Origin: Candidatus Babelota bacterium | GTDB lineage: Bacteria > Babelota > Babeliae > Babelales > Vermiphilaceae | Length of the DNA: 64,000 nucleotides | Direction of reading: 5' to 3' | NCBI GenBank assembly: GCA_029262575.1 | Contig: JAJCZC010000018.1 | Span: forward strand, 1 to 64,000 | In this document: positions 35,495 to 43,986 of the stretch, piece after piece | Layout: every line of letters begins with the position of its first letter | Numbering within the stretch: the first letter of the stretch is position 1 | Notes under the pieces: generated by a model | What the model saw: the letters and a program-made list of their open reading frames with translations, nothing else | What the model was told of the DNA's origin: nothing | The model's database searches: none | Position numbers and translations under genes: made by a program

Positions 35495-37015
35495 CTAGAC
35501 TTTCACCAATGAATTTCCAGACATTGTATAACCAGCCCGCATCAAAGTCGCTAAAAAAGATCGCATCTCTTGGGTAGGCTTCACGATCGCTTCTTGTGGG
35601 CACAACCCTATTTGCTCCAAATCAACACAACTTCGCACTAAAACAGATTCTAGTTCTTGCAGAGTATTATAATCTGCACCCTTTAAAACTTTGAGCAGAT
35701 CACTTTTTTTAAACAAAGTCATGGTGCAAGCAAATGGATTTCGCCAACCAAACTCTCCATCGGCCAATCGCCACGAACAAAAATCAAATGGAATAGATGC
35801 AAATGGAGGCTGCTTCATTTCACGTTTCAAACATGATGCAGATTGCACATTTTTGCCCAACGCAAAATTACACGAGATCGCATGCGTATGCTTAAGAGCT
35901 TGCATTGCATCCTGCAACGGTATCGATCCTGCAATACTCACTTGATCTGTTGTCCACAATAAGTAACCCGAAGTGCTACAAATAACATCAATAGATTCGG
36001 CTAACGAGCCGTCTTGCCCAAATGATATAAAATCGACAGTATTGAATGATCCTCTTATATCTTTATATTCATGTTCACGTTCTTTTTCCATCAAAACCGT
36101 TAGATCATTAATGAGCATTTCTTGTTTTTGCATTTGTGTGAGCACATTTTCCAATGCTTGTGGATTAGATGAAAAAATTACTACATCGACAATAGGCGCA
36201 TCGTCATATTTAGTTTTATAATTTGCAATGGGCGCATATTTTTCCTTTGCGCGAATCACCTTATCACATCTGAGTTGTTTGACCACGCGGAGCTTACAAT
36301 CACTCAATGGCGTATCTTCGTTATAAACATATAACACGTCGGTAATAAAGCTCCATTTACCATGAGCCATTTCTAACATCGGAAATAGAAATGCCATATC
36401 CCACGTTACTCGAAACAGTTCATTCTCATATAGCAAATCTTTCAACTTAATCTGTTTAAATAAACCAGCATAAAAGGTACGCAAATGCGATGTGACCCAA
36501 TCTAATTCTCGATATGCATGTTTTTGCACAATTGCTTGGCGTATTGGCTTGCAAAAACCCCTTTTTCCGTGAGGATACGATTCATGCTGTCCATACGTCA
36601 TCCAAACATCAGGATTTTGATATTCTTGATTAACTCGTTTGAGCACATTGTTATGCGCAAGCTTATCATCTCCATCAACCGTCACTATAATTTCATCGTC
36701 TTCACACCGGTGAATTACATTATATAAATTGTATAAAGCACCCCTATTTATTTCATTCCGCAAAAGAGTAACTTTATGCTGCAAATCATGCTTATCAATA
36801 TAGGCCCGCACTAAATTGCCTGTGCCATCTGGTGAACAATCATCAATATAAACAATGCGATAATTTGAATAATTTTGAAAACAAACTGAATCTAAATTCC
36901 ACTCATATAATTTTGCATTATTATATGATGGAATAATGACCACTATTGGTTTTTCTTCATATGTATAGGTAATGTTTGCCAATAAAGTCAGCACTATTAT
37001 ATAATATCGCTTCAC
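35495..37015 (-). CDS. Secreted GT2 fused to a second glycosyltransferase-like domain
   Basis: The start is GTG 37015 with GAGGAGAGAG upstream. The 506-residue chain has a signal peptide (MKRYYIIVLTLLANITYTYE) and a GT2 domain up to about residue 270 (VVIIPSYNNAKLYEWNL, IIVTVDGDDKLAHNNVL, TSHLRTFYAGLFKQIKLKD). From about 275 a second domain resembles the 12899/29888 family: VVIFSSNPQALENVLTQM, FCSWRLADGEFGWRNPFAC, TMTLFKKSDLLKVLKG and IGLCPQEAIV. In it the family's A-V-D-D-I-I is replaced by TTDQVS, so the acidic pair is lost and the domain may no longer be catalytic. At 29016-30802 the same two domains are separate adjacent genes. Confidence 0.78.
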   Translation of the reverse strand: MKRYYIIVLTLLANITYTYEEKPIVVIIPSYNNAKLYEWNLDSVCFQNYSNYRIVYIDDCSPDGTGNLVRAYIDKHDLQHKVTLLRNEINRGALYNLYNVIHRCEDDEIIVTVDGDDKLAHNNVLKRVNQEYQNPDVWMTYGQHESYPHGKRGFCKPIRQAIVQKHAYRELDWVTSHLRTFYAGLFKQIKLKDLLYENELFRVTWDMAFLFPMLEMAHGKWSFITDVLYVYNEDTPLSDCKLRVVKQLRCDKVIRAKEKYAPIANYKTKYDDAPIVDVVIFSSNPQALENVLTQMQKQEMLINDLTVLMEKEREHEYKDIRGSFNTVDFISFGQDGSLAESIDVICSTSGYLLWTTDQVSIAGSIPLQDAMQALKHTHAISCNFALGKNVQSASCLKREMKQPPFASIPFDFCSWRLADGEFGWRNPFACTMTLFKKSDLLKVLKGADYNTLQELESVLVRSCVDLEQIGLCPQEAIVKPTQEMRSFLATLMRAGYTMSGNSLVKV

Positions 37016-37029
37016 ACTCTCTCCTCATA

Positions 37030-38166
37030 TTACCAATTCATCACAACAGCAGATTGCTTCATCACGTAAATTTCATGTTGAATCATCTCTTTAACCAACT
37101 CATGAAAATCAATCCGCGGTTCCCAGCCCAATTTCTCTTTTGCTTTTGTTGCATCGCCAACTAATAAATCAACTTCCGCTGGTCTAAAATATTGTGGATC
37201 AATAAAAATACGCACTTTTCCTGTACGTTTATCAATGCCCCGTTCATCGACACCTTCACCTTCCCAAACAATCTCAATGCCAACATAAGCGAATGCAACT
37301 TCAACAAACTCACGCACTGAATGCATTTGCCCCGTGGCAATCACAAAGTCTTCCGGTTCATCTTGTTGCAACATGCGCCACATAGCATCAACATATTCTC
37401 GCGCATGGCCCCAATCACGCTTTGCATCAAGATTACCCAAATAAAGTCCATCTTGTAGACCATATTTAATGCGAGCAACAGCACGCGTAATTTTACGTGT
37501 AACAAATGTTTCACCACGCACCGGCGATTCATGATTGAACAATATGCCATTACAGGCAAACATGCCATATGCTTCACGATAATTTTTAGTGATCCAAAAA
37601 GCATAAAGCTTTGCCACCCCATAAGGTGAACGTGGATAGAAAGGCGTCAACTCAGTTTGTGGAACTTCTTGTACTTTACCATAAAGCTCACTCGTTGAAG
37701 CTTGATAAAAACGTGTTTTATCACCTAATCCCAGAATGCGAATCGCCTCTAAAATACGCAAAGTTCCAACAGCATCTACCTGTGCTGTATATTCAGGCAA
37801 CTCAAATGAAACCTTCACGTGACTTTGCGCGGCTAAATTATAAATTTCATCTGGTTTAATCTCTTGAATTAATCGGACTATATTGCTTGTATCCGTGATA
37901 TCACCATAGTGCAAGAGAAATCTTGAATCAGGATATTGATGTTGATCTCTAAAAATATGATCCAATCGTGCAGTATTAAATGACGAAGCGCGCCTTTTCA
38001 TACCGTGAACCACATAGCCCTTTTGTAATAATAGCTCAACCAAGTATGAGCCATCCTGACCAGTCACACCAATAATAAATGCAACTTTGCGCTGAGCAAC
38101 AATTGAGAAAAAATTACACCCTAACAGCAATATTAAAATCGCCAAAAAGCCTTTTGTAAACTTCAC
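37030..38166 (-). CDS. gmd: GDP-mannose 4,6-dehydratase with signal peptide
   Basis: The 378-residue protein starts with GTG 38166. [24 protein letters not shown] is a signal peptide, followed at once by [20 protein letters not shown] with the NADP-binding GVTGQDGS (33-40). [10 protein letters not shown] binds the NADP phosphate. [18 protein letters not shown] and [15 protein letters not shown] give the Thr/Glu and Y-x-x-x-K catalytic residues. [19 protein letters not shown] and [16 protein letters not shown] are family hallmarks. It makes GDP-4-keto-6-deoxymannose, the substrate of the GDP-fucose synthase encoded 24 bases upstream. A second Gmd at 43987 lacks the signal peptide. There is no internal Met that would give a cytosolic form. 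Confidence 0.93.
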   Translation of the reverse strand: MKFTKGFLAILILLLGCNFFSIVAQRKVAFIIGVTGQDGSYLVELLLQKGYVVHGMKRRASSFNTARLDHIFRDQHQYPDSRFLLHYGDITDTSNIVRLIQEIKPDEIYNLAAQSHVKVSFELPEYTAQVDAVGTLRILEAIRILGLGDKTRFYQASTSELYGKVQEVPQTELTPFYPRSPYGVAKLYAFWITKNYREAYGMFACNGILFNHESPVRGETFVTRKITRAVARIKYGLQDGLYLGNLDAKRDWGHAREYVDAMWRMLQQDEPEDFVIATGQMHSVREFVEVAFAYVGIEIVWEGEGVDERGIDKRTGKVRIFIDPQYFRPAEVDLLVGDATKAKEKLGWEPRIDFHELVKEMIQHEIYVMKQSAVVMNW

Positions 38167-38189
38167 TTAGCTACACCCTTTTTAAATCT

Positions 38190-39191
38190 TTAATAACCCT
38201 CGAAAATGTGATACTCATCACACCATGCCAATGTTTTTTCAATACCCAATTTCAAATCGGTTTGTGCCTCCCAACCAAGTTGCCTCATACGATCAACATT
38301 GAGCAACTTGCGTGGTGTGCCATCTGGCTTTGAGCGATCCCAAACAATGTCACCCTCAAAGCCAACAACAGCTTTGATCATTTCAACCAATTTTTTAATG
38401 GAAACATCTCTACCAGTGCCGATATTGACAATCTCACTGCCATCATATTGATTCATCAGAAAAATACAAGCATCAGCAAGGTCTTCAACATATAAAAACT
38501 CTCTAAATGGTGCGCCTGTGCCCCAGGCAATAAACTCTTTATCTCCACGCATCTTTGCGGTGTAAATTTTACGCAACAATGCGGGCAGCACATGTGATGT
38601 CTCTAGATTAAAGTTATCATTCGGCCCATAAAGATTGGTTGGCATACATGCAATAAAATTGGTGCCATATTGCTTGTTATATGCTTGGCACATTTTAATA
38701 CCGGCAATCTTTGCAATCGCATAGGCATCGTTCGTTGCCTCAAGCGCACTTGTGAGCAAATATTCTTCTTTGATCGGTTGTGGGCAATCACGCGGATAAA
38801 TGCACGAAGAGCCCAAGAACAACAATTTTTTAACTTTAAAATGATAAGAAGCATGAACAATATTCGATTGAATCATTAGGTTATCATAAATAAACTCTGC
38901 TGGTTTATCTCGATTGGCTAAAATGCCGCCAACTTTTGCCGCACACACAAACACATAGTCTGGACGCTCACGATGCATAAAACGATAAACTTCTTGTTGA
39001 CTGCGCAAATCAAGTTCTTCATGATTGCATGTTATAATGTTTGAGTAGCCTTCATCTTTGAGTTGACGTACTATTGCTGAACCAACTAAACCACGATGCC
39101 CAGCAACATATATTTTTGCTTTTTTGTGCATTTCAGCTTGAATGGAAGCTGCCGCAACCAAGCCTGCTATCATTAATAACCCTTTTTTCAT
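38190..39191 (-). CDS. fcl: GDP-L-fucose synthase with signal peptide
   Basis: ATG 39191 follows AAAGGATAGGT; an in-frame ATG 39 bases upstream has no site. The signal peptide MKKGLLMIAGLVAAASIQA ends in an A-x-A cut site before EMHKKAKIYVAGHRGLVG, the NADP-binding G-H-R-G-L-V-G. LLFLGSSCIYPRDCPQP, YAIAKIAGIKMCQAYNKQYG (Y-x-x-x-K) and PTNLYGPNDNF are the expected GDP-fucose synthase blocks. It epimerises C3 and C5 and reduces C4 of GDP-4-keto-6-deoxymannose. It is first in the unit with gmd downstream. An internal Met directly after the signal (residue 21) could in principle give a cytosolic form, but no ribosome-binding site is evident there. Confidence 0.93.
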   Translation of the reverse strand: MKKGLLMIAGLVAAASIQAEMHKKAKIYVAGHRGLVGSAIVRQLKDEGYSNIITCNHEELDLRSQQEVYRFMHRERPDYVFVCAAKVGGILANRDKPAEFIYDNLMIQSNIVHASYHFKVKKLLFLGSSCIYPRDCPQPIKEEYLLTSALEATNDAYAIAKIAGIKMCQAYNKQYGTNFIACMPTNLYGPNDNFNLETSHVLPALLRKIYTAKMRGDKEFIAWGTGAPFREFLYVEDLADACIFLMNQYDGSEIVNIGTGRDVSIKKLVEMIKAVVGFEGDIVWDRSKPDGTPRKLLNVDRMRQLGWEAQTDLKLGIEKTLAWCDEYHIFEGY

Positions 39192-39336
39192 ACCTATCCT
39201 TTGTGTTAAACAATGCGCATAGCTTAGCAATAGTTAAAAAAAGAGTAAAGCGAGAGCGGCATCAAAATCGACTCTTACACATATGCACCACACACTCAAA
39301 ACTACTTAAATCATTGAATACTAAAAGGACGAAAAT

Positions 39337-39471
39337 ATGAAAGCAATACACCGTTATCTCCTTACAATTGTTGGGCTTTTTTATGATGTACAACTTTATA
39401 CAAAAAACCCCCCAGCTAAAACAATTACAAATCAAACAAAAAACAAGGCACCAAAAAGGCCCAATATCTAA
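39337..39471 (+). CDS. Possible 44-residue small secreted peptide
   Basis: ATG 39337 lies eight bases after AAAAGGA, a good site. The peptide begins MKAIHRYLLTIVGLFYDV, a short hydrophobic N-terminus, then becomes polar (KNKAPKRPNI). Its stop lies inside the stem of the terminator at 39453-39489. It may be a real small peptide or the stub of a secreted-protein gene whose 3' part has been lost. Confidence 0.35.
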   Translation: MKAIHRYLLTIVGLFYDVQLYTKNPPAKTITNQTKNKAPKRPNI

Positions 39472-39489
39472 TAGATATTGGGCCTTTTT
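39453..39489. terminator. Long bidirectional terminator hairpin
   Basis: A 17-bp perfect stem (AAAAAGGCCCAATATCT with AGATATTGGGCCTTTTT) closes a 3-base loop. A- and T-runs at both ends let it work on either strand. It ends the small secreted protein gene at 39510 (minus) and any plus-strand transcript from 39337. Confidence 0.88.
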
Positions 39490-39509
39490 GAAAAAATATG
39501 GCGCTATGC

Positions 39510-39896
39510 TTAACTCTCTTGTTGCTGATTCTCTTGTTCATTGTTTTGCTGCGGAGCGACTTCTGGAAAAAGAACACGAGAAAGGTTCGCTTGATCTGCA
39601 CGAGCTTGACGCTCTGCTGACAAAGCCTGTGTGGAAAATTCTTTCCAAAGGCGAGTCGCCGCACTTTGGCTGGTTAGGGCAAGACCCTTAACTATGTTAA
39701 CCAGTTCTTGTGGATTCTCAACAGCATCATTCCAAGCCTGATTATATATTCGATTCATTTCGGTTGGTGCGTCATCATCACTATCACTTAGAATAGTATG
39801 ATTTATTTGGCTGAAAGCATTATCATTATCTGCACCAAAAACAACTGAAGTTGCAAAAACTCCTAAAAAAACGAACAATTTAAATATATTATTCAT
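39510..39896 (-). CDS. Small secreted protein, unknown
   Basis: The 128-residue protein has a clear signal peptide MNNIFKLFVFLGVFATSVVF-GA. The mature part is acidic and helical (DSDDDAPTEMNRIYNQAW), with no Cys, and ends in a Gln/Asn/Glu-rich tail (APQQNNEQENQQQES). I recognise no family. The gene diverges from the ankyrin protein gene at 40153. The two start regions carry a mirrored 17-bp promoter element, so they may respond to the same signal. It could be a secreted effector or a periplasmic protein. Confidence 0.7.
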   Translation of the reverse strand: MNNIFKLFVFLGVFATSVVFGADNDNAFSQINHTILSDSDDDAPTEMNRIYNQAWNDAVENPQELVNIVKGLALTSQSAATRLWKEFSTQALSAERQARADQANLSRVLFPEVAPQQNNEQENQQQES

Positions 39897-39972
39897 TGTA
39901 TTCCTCCATAAAAGATTAAAAAATTACATATGCATCACTAACCTAGACAAAACCTAAGCTATTACAAATAGC

Positions 39973-40069
39973 ACAATAAGTCAAGTTTTGTAGCATAAAA
40001 TTCTAGGATTTGAGTCAATCACAGAATTGTTATACTACAAAACTTCCGTAAAAAAACTTGACTTATTGT
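39973..40069. promoter_or_regulatory. Mirrored divergent promoter elements
   Basis: ACAATAAGTCAAGTTTT (39973-39989) is the exact reverse complement of AAAACTTGACTTATTGT (40053-40069). Each copy places a TTGACT -35 box toward one of the two divergent secreted-protein genes. On the plus strand TAATAA follows at 40082 with 18-base spacing. A second, imperfect pair (TTTTGTAG inside the left arm, CTACAAAA inside the right) lies within. It could be two promoters sharing a regulator, or a hairpin. Confidence 0.55.
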
Positions 40070-40152
40070 AAATATTCGGCATAATAAATAATGTCAGATA
40101 CAAAATAAAGACAATTTCTTTATATTCATATCCTCACAAAATGGAGTTTGCC

Positions 40153-43080
40153 ATGAAAAAGCAACTATTTTTAATAACTCTAATGTTAATACCTGCAACT
40201 GTTTTTGCTGCCAATAACAACGCATCTACTTCAAGTTCAAGCTCAAACAATTCAAGCAGCAGTGATAATCGAGAAAAAAAAAGGAAACGTAAACAAGGGG
40301 GACAAGACAACGAACAAACCTCTCAACGACAAAAAGTAAGTCCCAACAGTAATAATAATAGCGAATCTCAAAAAAACCTCATCACATTGCACTTTAATGA
40401 GGCAACCAAAAAACAGCTCCACATTAGCGACTCTCCAGAAAGCTTCGATGGCACCAATACACTTGATATACTTGCTTATGATACATTCGATGATATAATC
40501 CAGGGCAATCACGAATATCCTCACCGCAGAATTATAATCGCTCGCATCATGGATGCAAGTGGAAAGCCTTGCTATTTTGAAGCCCATGGCCTTAATCAAC
40601 AGATCTTTAATAACCTAGTGCCGGACCCTTATAACGTCGCAATTCCTCAAACACCTAACGATTTCCAAAATCATCATGGAAGCAACAACGCACATAAGCT
40701 CATTAACCCCTTGAACAGAGAAGCTATAACCTCTATTGTGTATTTCATGCAAGATCATGACAATAAACACAAATTTAATGAATTCATCACGCATCAAGAC
40801 ATGCTTGAATCCTTAACAAAACAATTAAGCCAAAAAAATATGATGATTAAACCTCAGGATCTTTGCCAAAATATGATTCAATACGTAAGAACAAATAGCA
40901 CAAACTTTTCTGGCGATAAATGTAATAAAGCTAAAGCTTTACGACAATTGCTTCCAGGTTTAAAACAAAGCTCTCCATGGCACTGGCTTAGTATTAATCA
41001 ACCTTATAATTATGATGAGCCTCAAGCAGCTACAAAAATAACCGCTAATAAAATTGAAAAACTAACTGAGATTTTAAAGACAAATGACCCACTAAAAAAA
41101 GGTTGGAAGCAAACACTCGCAATCCTGAACAATATCAAAGCATGGATGGAAGAACATAAAATAACTCCTCTACACAGTGCGTGCAAAGAAGGGAATCTCG
41201 AAGATGCGAAAAAATATATCTTTTTGCGAGACATCAAGTGCCAATGGTACGGCAGCACTCCTCTACACTTCGCATCCAGGCATAACCACGAGGCTATTGT
41301 AAAACTTCTTATTGCCAAAGGTGCAGACATCGAAGCTAAAGATAACAATGGCTACGCCCCCCTGCATTATGCATCTAATAAGGGCTACATAGATATTGCC
41401 AAGCTACTTGTTACCAACAGCGCAAACCTAAAAACTAAAACAAGCGAGGGACTAACTCCTCTGCATTGCGCATCTGATAGGGGCCACACAGCAATTGCCC
41501 AACTTCTCATTGACAAAGGTGCAAACATCGAAGCTAAAGACAATAAAGACTACACTCCCCTGCATTATGCATCTAATAAGGGCCACACAGATATTGCCAA
41601 ACTACTTATTACCAATAATGCAAACATAGAAGCTAAAACAAGCGAGGAACTAACTCCTCTGCATTGCGCATCTGATAGGGGCCACACAGCAATTACCCAA
41701 CTTCTTATTGACAACAGCGCAAACCTAGAAGCTAAAGACAATAAAGACTACACTCCCTTGCATTATGCATCTAATAAGGGCCACACAGATATTGCCAAAC
41801 TACTTATTACCAATAATGCAAACCTAGAAGCTAAAACAAGCGAGGAACTAACTCCTCTGCATTGCGCATCTTATAGGGGTCACACAGCAATTGCCCAACT
41901 TCTTATTGACAACAACGCAACCATAGAAACTGAAGACAATAATGGCCACACCCCTCTGCATTGCGCATCTTATAGGAGCCACACAGCAATTGCCCAACTT
42001 CTTATTGCCAAAGGCGCAACCATAGAAGCTAAAGACATAAATGAGTGGACCCCCCTACATTACGCATCCAGAAATGGCCACACAGACATTGCCAAGCTTC
42101 TTATTACCAATAACGCAAACATAGAAGCAAAAGACAATAATGGGTGGGCTCCCCTACATTGCGCATCCAGAAATGGCCACACAGATATTGCCAAGCTTCT
42201 TATTGCCAACAACGCAACCATAGAAGCTAAAGACAGAAATGAGTGGACCCCCCTACATTACGCATCCAGAAATGGCCACACAAATATTGCCAAGCTTCTT
42301 ATTGACAACAACGCAACCATAGAAGCTAAAGACAGAAGTGGATGGACTCCATTGCATCGTGCATCCCAACATGACAATACAGCTATGATCGGTCTTCTTA
42401 TTGCCAACAAAGCAAATATAGAAGCTAAAATAAGCGATGGACTAACTCCCTTACATATCGCATCTGGTTTTGGCCGCATGGCAATTGCCAAGCTTCTTAT
42501 CGACAAAGGCGCAAACATAGAAGCAAAAAACGAAAGTGAATGCACCCCTCTATATTACGCATCCCAATGCAACAATATAGCTACTGTTCAACTCCTTATT
42601 GCCAACGAAGCAAACATAGAAGCTAAAATAAGCGGCGGAATAACTCCCTTACATATCGCATCTGATTATGGCCATCTGGCAATTGCCAAATTTCTCATTG
42701 CCAAAAACGCAAACATAGAAGCAAAAAACGAAGCAGAATGGACTCCTCTACACTACACATCCAAGCGCAACAATACAGCTATTGCTCAACTCCTTATTGA
42801 CAATAAAGCAAACATAGAAGCAAAAACAATCGATGGAGTGACTCCCTTGCATCTAGCATCCGTATATAACCGCACAGCTATGATCAAACTTCTTGCTACC
42901 AATAAAGCAAACATAGACCAAGAATCAATCAAGCTCGCAGGAAATGAAACCATTAAAAACTATCTAACCGGTATGAAAGTGGTCCGAATGCTTGCTCGTA
43001 CAAGCCAAACTAACAGCTCTTATGCATCTAGTTCGAACTCGAGATCAGCACCACCCTCATTAAATGATAATAATCAATAA
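40153..43080 (+). CDS. Secreted ankyrin-repeat protein with NLS-like basic patch
   Basis: ATG 40153 is preferred because TGGAG lies six bases before it; an ATG at 40141 is in frame. The 975-residue protein has a signal peptide MKKQLFLITLMLIPATVFAA and a Ser/Asn-rich linker. The basic stretch REKKRKRKQGG (about 40-50) is followed by QRQKV. A unique domain runs to about residue 340. Then come about 18 tandem 33-residue ankyrin repeats of consensus TPLHYASRNGHTDIAKLLI, and a Ser/Asn-rich tail. Ankyrin repeats bind proteins. A secreted repeat protein carrying a nuclear-localisation-like patch is a good host-directed effector candidate, though no secretion signal beyond Sec is seen. Confidence 0.92.
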   Translation: MKKQLFLITLMLIPATVFAANNNASTSSSSSNNSSSSDNREKKRKRKQGGQDNEQTSQRQKVSPNSNNNSESQKNLITLHFNEATKKQLHISDSPESFDGTNTLDILAYDTFDDIIQGNHEYPHRRIIIARIMDASGKPCYFEAHGLNQQIFNNLVPDPYNVAIPQTPNDFQNHHGSNNAHKLINPLNREAITSIVYFMQDHDNKHKFNEFITHQDMLESLTKQLSQKNMMIKPQDLCQNMIQYVRTNSTNFSGDKCNKAKALRQLLPGLKQSSPWHWLSINQPYNYDEPQAATKITANKIEKLTEILKTNDPLKKGWKQTLAILNNIKAWMEEHKITPLHSACKEGNLEDAKKYIFLRDIKCQWYGSTPLHFASRHNHEAIVKLLIAKGADIEAKDNNGYAPLHYASNKGYIDIAKLLVTNSANLKTKTSEGLTPLHCASDRGHTAIAQLLIDKGANIEAKDNKDYTPLHYASNKGHTDIAKLLITNNANIEAKTSEELTPLHCASDRGHTAITQLLIDNSANLEAKDNKDYTPLHYASNKGHTDIAKLLITNNANLEAKTSEELTPLHCASYRGHTAIAQLLIDNNATIETEDNNGHTPLHCASYRSHTAIAQLLIAKGATIEAKDINEWTPLHYASRNGHTDIAKLLITNNANIEAKDNNGWAPLHCASRNGHTDIAKLLIANNATIEAKDRNEWTPLHYASRNGHTNIAKLLIDNNATIEAKDRSGWTPLHRASQHDNTAMIGLLIANKANIEAKISDGLTPLHIASGFGRMAIAKLLIDKGANIEAKNESECTPLYYASQCNNIATVQLLIANEANIEAKISGGITPLHIASDYGHLAIAKFLIAKNANIEAKNEAEWTPLHYTSKRNNTAIAQLLIDNKANIEAKTIDGVTPLHLASVYNRTAMIKLLATNKANIDQESIKLAGNETIKNYLTGMKVVRMLARTSQTNSSYASSSNSRSAPPSLNDNNQ
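41455..41870 (+). repeat. 198-bp higher-order tandem repeat inside the ankyrin gene
   Basis: Within the ankyrin region the 99-bp repeat alternates between two forms (one with GLTPLHCASDRGHTA, one with DYTPLHYASNKGHTD). The resulting 198-bp pair is nearly identical at DNA level from one copy to the next, starting near 41455, 41653 and 41851. Downstream, 42040-42340 shows a second set with EWTPLHYASRNGHTD. This points to recent in-frame duplication. Confidence 0.75.
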
Positions 43081-43092
43081 AAAACCGCAACT

Positions 43093-43135
43093 TTTCGGGG
43101 CTCATTAAGGCCAATGCCAGCAATGAGCCCCGAAA
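43093..43135. terminator. Hairpin between convergent genes
   Basis: A perfect 14-bp stem (TTTCGGGGCTCATT with AATGAGCCCCGAAA) with a 15-base loop separates the ankyrin gene (plus) from the sulfotransferase gene (minus). The T-run is weak on the plus strand and farther off on the minus strand (A-run at 43079-43084). Confidence 0.65.
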
Positions 43136-43147
43136 CCCCTGTTGCAT

Positions 43148-43984
43148 CTACTCATCATAGCGATGTAAATAGTGAGCCCATATATCAGGAAAAACACGCC
43201 TAATATATGCATCCAATTTTACGCGTTCTTGAAGGCTTACTAATTTGGCGTGATGCTTTGTTTTATTGCCATGTGTTAACGAGCGATCCTCTTGCATCTC
43301 ATATAAATTGAGTGATCTATGCTTATGCATATCATAATGTTCTATAAAATTAGCTAAATATGTATCATCTTCATTCATAAAGTCAAGCAGCCCTTTAATT
43401 GTTGTTATCGAATCGGTGATAAGATCTTCATAAAAAACCATGTATCTCTTCTCTGGATGCCATGCATCATAGATCTTGAGAACATCAAAGTAGCTCATCG
43501 TTAATGTGTTATTGAATAGATCTTTTGCGGTAGGATTTTCAAGTGGCTTATTTTTATTACGTTGTGAAAGCACATTATAAATGCGCGGCAATGCCTCTTT
43601 TGGATCGCGCACAATAATAATGAGTGTTTCATTGTTTGGATCAAATGTGCCCATCGCCTTCATATGATCAACATAATGCACCTTCCAAATTGGGGCTTTG
43701 TTGTAATCTGTTTGCATATCGCACCAGTAACCTATTGGACAATTTATTTTGGTAATTTTTTGTGCCCGCATTTCGAGAGTTGGTCGCTTGGTTAAATACT
43801 CAAGGCAATAACGCACCCAAGTGTTGCCTGAACCTGGAAATGACAACAAATATGTTTTTGGAGCATTGATGTAAAACCGCTTGAGATCCATTTCATCAAC
43901 ATTAACCCACTCACCTGGTTTTTCTGCATGCACAAAGCCAAGTGCAAAAAAATAAAGGATTAACAAAATCAGTTTTTTATTCAT
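43148..43984 (-). CDS. Secreted sulfotransferase (Sulfotransfer_1-like)
   Basis: GTG 43990 overlaps the Gmd stop as GTGA; ATG 43984 starts the signal peptide MNKKLILLILYFFALGFVHA and is preferred. The PAPS loop is TYLLSFPGSGNTWVRYCLEY, a P-G-S-G-N-T-W-V form typical of carbohydrate sulfotransferases. LIIIVRDPKEALPRIYNVL is the 3'-phosphate site. YMVFYEDLITDSITTIKGLL is a conserved helix. The C-terminus lacks the W-K-x-x-F motif of the other copies, so it belongs to a different branch. It is last in the operon starting at 51154. Confidence 0.82.
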   Translation of the reverse strand: MNKKLILLILYFFALGFVHAEKPGEWVNVDEMDLKRFYINAPKTYLLSFPGSGNTWVRYCLEYLTKRPTLEMRAQKITKINCPIGYWCDMQTDYNKAPIWKVHYVDHMKAMGTFDPNNETLIIIVRDPKEALPRIYNVLSQRNKNKPLENPTAKDLFNNTLTMSYFDVLKIYDAWHPEKRYMVFYEDLITDSITTIKGLLDFMNEDDTYLANFIEHYDMHKHRSLNLYEMQEDRSLTHGNKTKHHAKLVSLQERVKLDAYIRRVFPDIWAHYLHRYDE

Positions 43985-43986
43985 TC

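Noticed and set aside
39368-39691. Plus-strand open frame of about 107 codons
   Set aside because: It runs through the terminator at 39453-39489 and opposes the signal-peptide gene at 39510-39896, which has the better start and product.
41022-41348. Minus-strand open frames across the ankyrin repeats
   Set aside because: They mirror the plus-strand repeat code, have no signal peptide or ribosome-binding site, and lie fully inside the ankyrin gene.
41160-42960. Regular repeats that could be mistaken for a CRISPR array
   Set aside because: The period is 99 bp, in frame, and every unit encodes an ankyrin repeat; there are no constant repeats with unique spacers and no cas genes.
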